Origin: Gemmatimonadota bacterium
Lineage (GTDB): Bacteria > Gemmatimonadota > Gemmatimonadetes > Gemmatimonadales > GWC2-71-9
NCBI GenBank assembly: GCA_003220955.1
Contig: QHTW01000123.1
Span: 3,628-14,224 of the forward strand
Length of the DNA: 10,597 bases
Direction: 5' to 3'
The position numbers and the translations under genes were made by a program. Of this stretch, positions 6,355 to 10,597 are shown piece by piece (position 1 is the stretch's first letter; each line of letters begins with the position of its first letter). The notes under the pieces are model-generated. The model saw only the letters and a list, made by a program, of their open reading frames with translations. It made no database searches and was not told where the DNA came from.

Positions 6355-8009
6355 TACGCGGCTTCCTCCTTCCGACGAGCAGCCGGGAAGTAGATGGTGA
6401 ACGTCGTTCCTCCACCGGCTTTCGTATCCACCAGCACGAGGCCACGGTGCGCTTCGACCGCGCGCTGCACGATGGCGAGTCCGAGCCCTGTACCGCCGAC
6501 CCGCCCGGTAGCGAAGGGCTCGAACAGGCGCTCTTGCAAATCCGCCGGGATGCCGGGGCCATTATCGCTCACGCGCAACGCCACCGGGTTATCGATGCCC
6601 GCCCCTCCGGGCAGCTCATTTGCCGCCGCCCGTCCGGTACGCACCTTGACCGCGGCGCTGGAGCCGGCCGCCTGGACGGCGTTGAGGACGAGGTTCGAGA
6701 CCACGCGATGCAGCAGATCCTCGTCGCCTTCCATCGGCGTCGGTCCACCCTCGAGGGTGATCTTCACTCCGGCCGCGCAATCGGGGTGCTGGCGAACCAG
6801 ACGGATCGCCGCTTGGGCGACCTGATGCAGATCCATCGGCCGGCATTCCGTCACGCGCACGCGCGAGAAGTCGAGGAACTCCGAGAGCAGGCGCGACAGG
6901 CGGTCGCTCTCCCGCACGATCAGATTGGCGAGGAACTTTTCGTCCGGATTGGCACGCGACGAGCGACCCAGCTGCTCCACGGAGCTCCGAATGGACGCCA
7001 GCGGATTCTTGATCTCGTGCGCAAGGCTTGAGGAGAGCTCGGCAACCGCCTCGAGCCGCTCGGCGCGCAGGTGCAGCTCCTCGAGGCGCTTGGAGTCGGA
7101 GATATCCGTGAAGATCGCCGAGACGCGAGGCCGCGCGCCGACCGGCCCGTCGAGGGTCGTGGTCGTGACGCCGATGGGAAAGCTGCGATCGGGCCGATGG
7201 ACCGTCGCTTCGACCCGCATCAAGCGCACGCCGCGCCGCGCGGTCGATGTGACGGCCGCCCAGAATTCCGGCGCTGACCGGGCGAACTCGGGCATGACGG
7301 CGCGGCCCAGCCATTCGCGCGCCTTGAACCCGAGGATGTCTTCGGACGCGGGATTCGCGTAGAGCAGCCGCCCGTCGGCGTCCACCGTGATCACGCCCGT
7401 CCGGATGTTGCGCAGCACGTCATCGGCTTCCAGCTGGACCTGGCGCACCTCCGCGGCGAGGGCTTCGCGCTCGGCGCCCATGACGTTCACGCGGCTGGCC
7501 ACGTACGCCATCACCGCGGCCACGAGGCCAAACACGACCAGCTGGATCCAGACGGTGGCAGCGACCGCCGCCCCGTGACCCCAGAAGACGTCCGCGAAGT
7601 AGACGAGGCCGGCAAACAGCGTGACCAGTCCGGCGTTGGCCGGCGGCATGAGCAACGCCGTGACCGCGACCAGGATGACGTACAGGCTCGCGAAGTCGCT
7701 CTCGGCACCACCGGTCATGTGGACGACGGCCGTGATCAGGACGACGTCGAAGAGCGCCTGGAGATACAGGAACGTCGGACCGGGGATCCTCTGCCGGAAA
7801 TGCGTATGCCAGTAGGAGGCGACCGTCACGGCGGCGGCCGTGACGAGCATCAGCGACGTAGCCAGGATATCGAGCGGGGCCGCCACGCGGACCTTCAGTG
7901 CGGTCGTCACATAGATGGCGATCGCCAGGCACATCCGCCCCACGTAGACGAGGCGGAGGAGCTCGCGCGTGGTTGGGATGACCGACGATTTGACGCCTAG
8001 CCAACGCAT
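6354..8009 (-). CDS. pilS: PilS-like membrane sensor histidine kinase
   Basis: A 551-residue kinase that would autophosphorylate and pass phosphate to D56 of PilR. Residues about 15-172 are strongly hydrophobic and can form about six membrane helices, as in PilS. A short coiled stretch (about 176-195) leads to a PAS domain (about 196-305; GVITVDADGRLLYANPA at 205-221). HisKA follows with the H-box SLAHEIKNPLASI (328-340, phospho-acceptor H331). The HATPase_c domain shows the N-box NLVLNAVQ (439-446), G1 DNGPGIP (482-488), the F-box-like FEPF (496-499) and G2 GGTGLGLAIV (505-514), so all catalytic elements are intact. Start ATG 8009 has no Shine-Dalgarno but lies 8 nt after a good -10 hexamer, suggesting a leaderless transcript. 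In Pseudomonas, PilS senses PilA in the membrane; whether that holds here is unknown. Nearest alternative is a NtrB-like kinase with another signal. Confidence 0.92.
   Translation of the reverse strand: MRWLGVKSSVIPTTRELLRLVYVGRMCLAIAIYVTTALKVRVAAPLDILATSLMLVTAAAVTVASYWHTHFRQRIPGPTFLYLQALFDVVLITAVVHMTGGAESDFASLYVILVAVTALLMPPANAGLVTLFAGLVYFADVFWGHGAAVAATVWIQLVVFGLVAAVMAYVASRVNVMGAEREALAAEVRQVQLEADDVLRNIRTGVITVDADGRLLYANPASEDILGFKAREWLGRAVMPEFARSAPEFWAAVTSTARRGVRLMRVEATVHRPDRSFPIGVTTTTLDGPVGARPRVSAIFTDISDSKRLEELHLRAERLEAVAELSSSLAHEIKNPLASIRSSVEQLGRSSRANPDEKFLANLIVRESDRLSRLLSEFLDFSRVRVTECRPMDLHQVAQAAIRLVRQHPDCAAGVKITLEGGPTPMEGDEDLLHRVVSNLVLNAVQAAGSSAAVKVRTGRAAANELPGGAGIDNPVALRVSDNGPGIPADLQERLFEPFATGRVGGTGLGLAIVQRAVEAHRGLVLVDTKAGGGTTFTIYFPAARRKEEAA
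6365..6370 (-). promoter_or_regulatory. Shine-Dalgarno of pilR inside the 3' end of pilS
   Basis: AGGAGG, a perfect anti-16S match, lies within the last codons of pilS, 10 nt upstream of the pilR ATG at 6354. With the TAATG stop/start overlap it supports both the chosen pilR start and translational coupling of kinase and regulator. Confidence 0.8.
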
Positions 8010-8017
8010 GGGGGGGC

Positions 8018-8046
8018 ATTATTGGCGGCGGTGTGGCGAAATGCAA
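8018..8046 (-). promoter_or_regulatory. putative sigma-70 promoter of pilS, leaderless layout
   Basis: On the minus strand, TTGCAT (8046-8041), a 17-nt spacer and AATAAT (8023-8018; 5 of 6 to TATAAT) are followed by one G and seven C residues up to the ATG at 8009. Transcription would begin at or within a base or two of the start codon. The -35 match is weak (3 of 6), and sigma-factor preference in this lineage is assumed rather than known. The absence of any Shine-Dalgarno before pilS and the terminator just upstream both agree with a promoter here. Confidence 0.45.
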
Positions 8047-8068
8047 TAGTTGGGCTCACAACAAGGGC

Positions 8069-8160
8069 GGTTAGCGGTTGGACGGTTAGCCGGTTGGAAA
8101 GAGAAAACGGCCCGGGTTACCGAGCCGTCTTCCAACCGCCTAACCGTCTAACCGTCTAAC
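8069..8160. repeat. long imperfect inverted repeat built of an octamer, between pilC and pilS
   Basis: Two arms of 31 nt (8069-8099 and 8130-8160) are near-complementary, with the inner part of each arm almost perfect and slippage at the outer end. The right arm consists of repeated 8-nt units AACCGTCT or close variants (AACCGCCT); the left arm carries the complementary GGTTAG/GGTTGG-type units. The loop between the arms contains the pilC terminator hairpin. The right arm ends two bases before the pilC stop codon, so the whole structure would form at the 3' end of the pilBTC transcript. It looks like a dispersed repeat element rather than ordinary intergenic sequence. Confidence 0.75.
8098..8128 (-). 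terminator. rho-independent terminator after pilC
   Basis: On the minus strand an ACGGC/GCCGT stem (8107-8128) with one mismatch and three further G-C pairs closes on a short loop, and is followed directly by TTTTCTCTTT (8107-8098). The orientation fits termination of the pilBTC transcript about 35 nt after the pilC stop. On the plus strand the tract after the stem is poor in T, so it is probably one-directional. Confidence 0.75.
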
Positions 8161-8162
8161 GC

Positions 8163-9371
8163 CTATTGCACCGCGTTCACCATATCGAAGATCGGCAGGT
8201 ACATCGCCACGACCATACCTCCGACGATGACACCCAGCACCACGATCATGATCGGCTCGAGCAACGAGAGGAGCGCGCTGACGGCGGCGTCGACTTCGTC
8301 GTCGTAGAAGTCCGCGATTTTGGTGAGCATCTCGTCCAGACCGCCCGTCTGTTCACCCACGGCGATCATCGAAATCACCATCGGTGGGAAGACCTTCGAC
8401 TTTTGTAGCGGCGCGGCGATCGTTTCACCGCCCGCGATCGAGGCGCGCGATTCCATCACGGCGTTGTGGATGACCATGTTGCCGGCGGTCCGAGCGGTGA
8501 TTTCGAGGCCGTCGAGAATCGACACACCCGACGAGATCAGCGTGCCGAGGGTCCGCGTAAAGCGCGACACCGCGGACTTGCGCAACAGGTCGCCGAGCAC
8601 GGGGAGGCTGAGCAGCAGCTTGTCGATCTGGAGCTTCCCGGCCGTCGTCTTGTAGTAGCGATTCACGCCCACGACAGCGAAGATGCCGGCGCCGATGATC
8701 GCCCACCAGAAGTTCTTGAGGACGTTGCTCGCGCCGATCACGATGCGGGTCGGCAGCGGCAGCGCGAGGTTCACCGACGCGAACATGTTCTGGAACGTCG
8801 GGATCACGAAGATGAGCAGTACGGCGACGGCGATCGCCGCGACCGAGAAGATCACGGCGGGGTAGATCATCGCGCCTTTCACCTTGCGGATGATGGAGTC
8901 ATTCTTCTCCAGGAACGTCGCGAGGCGCAGCAGGATGGTGTCGAGAATACCGCCCGCCTCACCGGCCGCTACCATGTTCACGTACAGATCGCTGAACGCC
9001 TTGGGGTGCTTGCGGAGCGCATCGGCGAGCGTGTGGCCGCTTTCGACATCGTACACGACCGCGCGGGTGATATCGGCCAGCACCTTGTTCTCGGTCTGCT
9101 GCGACAGGATGTCCAGCGCCTGTACCAGCGGCAGGCCGGAGTTGATCATGGTGGAGAACTGGCGCGTGAAGATTACGACGTCGCGCGTCTTCACGCCCGC
9201 CTTGAAGAACGCCGCGAGGTTGACGCCACCGCCCTTGGCCTCGCGGACCTGCACGACGACCATGCGGTTCTTGCGCAGATGGGAGATGACGTCGTCGCGC
9301 GACGCGAGATCGATCTTGTCGCGAACGAGATCGCCCTTCAGGTTGCGCGCGGTGTATTCGAAGACCGGCAT
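8163..9371 (-). CDS. pilC: type IV pilus inner-membrane platform protein PilC
   Basis: A 402-residue polytopic protein of the GspF/PilC family, the inner-membrane platform on which the PilB and PilT motors act during pilin insertion and removal. It has the usual duplicated T2SF domain: first copy about residues 67-190 with AAGEAGGILD (135-144), second about 268-391 with VGEQTGGLDEML (338-349). Membrane helices are predicted at about 171-191, 222-238 and 372-392. The N-terminal MPVFEYTARNLKG and following segment form the small cytoplasmic domain found in PilC rather than short GspF variants. Length is normal and no motif is missing. ATG 9371 is preceded at 7 nt by GGAGGG and lies 23 nt after the pilT stop, so it is co-transcribed with pilT. 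Type II secretion GspF is the only real alternative; the adjacent pilT argues against it. Confidence 0.95.
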   Translation of the reverse strand: MPVFEYTARNLKGDLVRDKIDLASRDDVISHLRKNRMVVVQVREAKGGGVNLAAFFKAGVKTRDVVIFTRQFSTMINSGLPLVQALDILSQQTENKVLADITRAVVYDVESGHTLADALRKHPKAFSDLYVNMVAAGEAGGILDTILLRLATFLEKNDSIIRKVKGAMIYPAVIFSVAAIAVAVLLIFVIPTFQNMFASVNLALPLPTRIVIGASNVLKNFWWAIIGAGIFAVVGVNRYYKTTAGKLQIDKLLLSLPVLGDLLRKSAVSRFTRTLGTLISSGVSILDGLEITARTAGNMVIHNAVMESRASIAGGETIAAPLQKSKVFPPMVISMIAVGEQTGGLDEMLTKIADFYDDEVDAAVSALLSLLEPIMIVVLGVIVGGMVVAMYLPIFDMVNAVQ

Positions 9372-9378
9372 GATCTAT

Positions 9379-9384
9379 CCCTCC
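9379..9384 (-). promoter_or_regulatory. Shine-Dalgarno of pilC
   Basis: GGAGGG, 7 nt upstream of the ATG at 9371 and within the 23-nt pilT-pilC gap, fixes the pilC start. Confidence 0.75.
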
Positions 9385-9394
9385 GCGCCGCGCC

Positions 9395-10540
9395 TCACGG
9401 GCGCACGGCGACCTTGGGTGGAGCGCCCTTCGGCAGCCCGGCCGTGACCGGCGGACCGTCCTTCTCGTCCGGGGGCGTTTCGCCGATGGATCGCAGGAAA
9501 TCGTTGGGCTTGGACGTCACCCGCAGGCACTCGTCCTTGGTGACCTCGCGCGCCATGTACAGCTGATAGAGCGCGTCGTTCAGCGTCTGCATTCCATACT
9601 TCTTTCCGGCCTGCATCGACGACTCGATCTGGTGGACCTTGTCGTCGCGGATCAGGGCGCGAATGGCGGGCGTGCAGATCATGATTTCGGCGGCCATGAC
9701 GCGGCCGCGACCCTTGGCCCGCTGCAGCAGCGTCTGCGTCAGCACCCCCTCGAGCACGAACGCGAGCTGCGCCCGGACCTGGGACTGCTGGTGCGACGGA
9801 AACACGTCGATGATACGGTTGATCGACTCGGCGGCGGAGTTGGTGTGGAGCGTCGCGAAGGCCAGGTGGCCGGTTTCCGCGATGGTCAGCGCTGCCTGGA
9901 TCGTGTCCAGGTCGCGCATTTCGCCGATGAGCACGACGTCGGGGTCCTGCCGGAGCGCGTATTTGAGCGCGGCCTGGAAGCTGTTGGTATCCGTCCCCAC
10001 TTCGCGCTGGTTGACGATGCACGCCTGGTGGCGGTGGATGAACTCGATCGGGTCCTCCACCGTGATGATGTGGCCTTTCAGCTCCTTGTTGATCTTGTCG
10101 ATCATCGCGGCGAGGGTGGTGCTCTTGCCCGAGCCGGTGGGACCCGTGACGAGCACGAGGCCGCGCGGCCGGTCCGCCAGCTGCGCCACGACCCCGGGAA
10201 GGCCGAGCTCCTGGAACGTCTTCACGCTGAACGGGATCTGCCGGATCACCACGGAGACGCAGCCGCGCTGCTTGAAGACGTTGCCGCGGAAGCGCGCCAG
10301 ATTCTGGATGCCGAAGGAGAAGTCGAGCTCGCTCTCCGTTTCGAAGCGCTTTTTCTGGTTCTCGGTCAGCACGGAGTAAGCGAGCGACAGCGTGTCCTTG
10401 GGCGTCATGACTTCTTCGCTCGAGGAGTTCACGATGTCGCCGTCCACCCGCATCTTCGGCCGCTCGCCCGCCACCAGGTGGAGGTCGGAAGCGTCCCTCT
10501 CGATCATCTCCTCGAGGAGCGCGCGGAGGTTGATTGGCAT
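9395..10540 (-). CDS. pilT: type IV pilus retraction ATPase PilT
   Basis: A 381-residue hexameric secretion-type ATPase that powers pilus depolymerisation (twitching, DNA uptake) from the cytoplasm. N-terminal PAS-like domain to about residue 105; Walker A GPTGSGKST (133-141); Asp-box region TVEDPIEF (160-167); Walker B LIGEMRD (204-210) with catalytic Glu207; His box GHLAFATLHTNSA (224-236). The AIRNLI-type motif diagnostic of PilT rather than PilB appears as AIRALIRDDK (292-301). A tail of about 30 residues after SIGE (351 onward), rich in proline and lysine, makes it longer than the roughly 345 residues usual for PilT. ATG 10540 is preceded 8 nt away by AGGAG, which overlaps the pilB stop codon. 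PilU is a less likely alternative, since no second pilT is seen and the order B-T-C is standard. Confidence 0.95.
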   Translation of the reverse strand: MPINLRALLEEMIERDASDLHLVAGERPKMRVDGDIVNSSSEEVMTPKDTLSLAYSVLTENQKKRFETESELDFSFGIQNLARFRGNVFKQRGCVSVVIRQIPFSVKTFQELGLPGVVAQLADRPRGLVLVTGPTGSGKSTTLAAMIDKINKELKGHIITVEDPIEFIHRHQACIVNQREVGTDTNSFQAALKYALRQDPDVVLIGEMRDLDTIQAALTIAETGHLAFATLHTNSAAESINRIIDVFPSHQQSQVRAQLAFVLEGVLTQTLLQRAKGRGRVMAAEIMICTPAIRALIRDDKVHQIESSMQAGKKYGMQTLNDALYQLYMAREVTKDECLRVTSKPNDFLRSIGETPPDEKDGPPVTAGLPKGAPPKVAVRP

Positions 10541-10548
10541 TGCTTCCT

Positions 10549-10553
10549 CTCCT
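10549..10553 (-). promoter_or_regulatory. Shine-Dalgarno of pilT at the pilB stop
   Basis: AGGAG lies 8 nt before the pilT ATG and shares a base with the pilB TAA (TAAGGAG), indicating co-translation of the two motor ATPases. Confidence 0.75.
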
Positions 10554-10597
10554 TATCCCGCAGCGGTTTCTTTGACGACTTCTTCGAGCGTCGTGAT
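10553..10597 (-). CDS. pilB: C-terminal end of type IV pilus assembly ATPase PilB (partial)
   Basis: Only the last 14 codons and TAA are present: ITTLEEVVKETAAG. The pattern TTLEEVxxxT is the characteristic terminal helix of PilB/GspE ATPases, and the position 12 nt upstream of pilT in the same direction matches the common pilB-pilT-pilC order. The rest of the gene lies beyond the right edge. Identification rests on this short motif plus context, so it is good but not independent proof. Confidence 0.75.
   Translation of the reverse strand: MTTLEEVVKETAAG

Noticed and set aside
8010..8019. Alternative ATG at 8019 for the kinase gene
   Set aside because: It is 10 nt upstream and therefore out of frame with pilS; its frame gives only an Arg-rich shadow product.
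8041..8058. Sigma-54 promoter before pilS using TTGCAT as the -12 element
   Set aside because: The matching -24 position reads GAGCCC and lacks the essential GG; the sigma-70-like reading with AATAAT is better.
8466..9566. 366-codon plus-strand frame over pilC and the end of pilT
   Set aside because: It is antisense to two well-conserved genes, has His/Asp/Arg-rich composition and no recognisable domain.
1..10597. CRISPR arrays, tRNA/rRNA genes, IS elements, phage genes or toxin-antitoxin pairs
   Set aside because: I saw no regularly spaced direct repeats with spacers, no tRNA-like cloverleaf in the single intergenic region, and no transposase, integrase or small paired genes; coding density is nearly complete.

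Overview
The window is GC-rich bacterial chromosome in which every credible gene reads on the minus strand, so it is best followed from high to low coordinates. The gene order pilB-pilT-pilC-pilS-pilR, the NtrC-type regulator and the base composition fit a Gram-negative bacterium of the Gemmatimonadota / Acidobacteriota / Myxococcota kind. Gemmatimonadota is my best guess, but this is an inference from general character, not from a marker gene.

Region 1 (10597-8163) is the type IV pilus motor block: the last 14 codons of pilB (assembly ATPase), complete pilT (retraction ATPase) and complete pilC (inner-membrane platform). The genes are tightly spaced and have good Shine-Dalgarno sequences. 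Just after pilC, a rho-independent terminator sits in the loop of a larger imperfect inverted repeat built from an octamer (8069-8160).

Region 2 (8009-4948) is a two-component pair, pilS (membrane histidine kinase with a PAS domain) and pilR (sigma-54-dependent response regulator), joined by a TAATG overlap. A sigma-70-like promoter directly before pilS would place the transcript start at or next to the pilS ATG, so the mRNA may be leaderless.

Region 3 (about 4951-1) follows pilR without a break and looks like the continuation of the pilSR operon. It holds a SAM-dependent methyltransferase, a dolichyl-phosphate-mannose-synthase-like GT2 glycosyltransferase, an ArnT/PMT-like GT-C membrane protein, and two tandem paralogous TMTC-like GT-C proteins, the second running off the left edge. 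Junctions overlap or are 14 nt apart, apart from the methyltransferase start. Together they suggest a polyprenyl-phosphate-sugar pathway: the GT2 charges a lipid carrier in the cytoplasm and the GT-C enzymes use it on the outer face of the membrane. Its place directly behind pilR, where related gene orders often carry pilA, raises the possibility of pilin or surface-protein O-glycosylation tied to pilus regulation. This is a hypothesis.

The methyltransferase start is odd. A well-conserved N-terminal segment is readable upstream of its only ATG, but that frame has no normal start codon, whereas a GTG overlapping the pilR stop lies one frame away. A small indel (natural or assembly error) is likely. 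There is no stretch over 300 nt without a gene. The only real intergenic region is 8010-8162.
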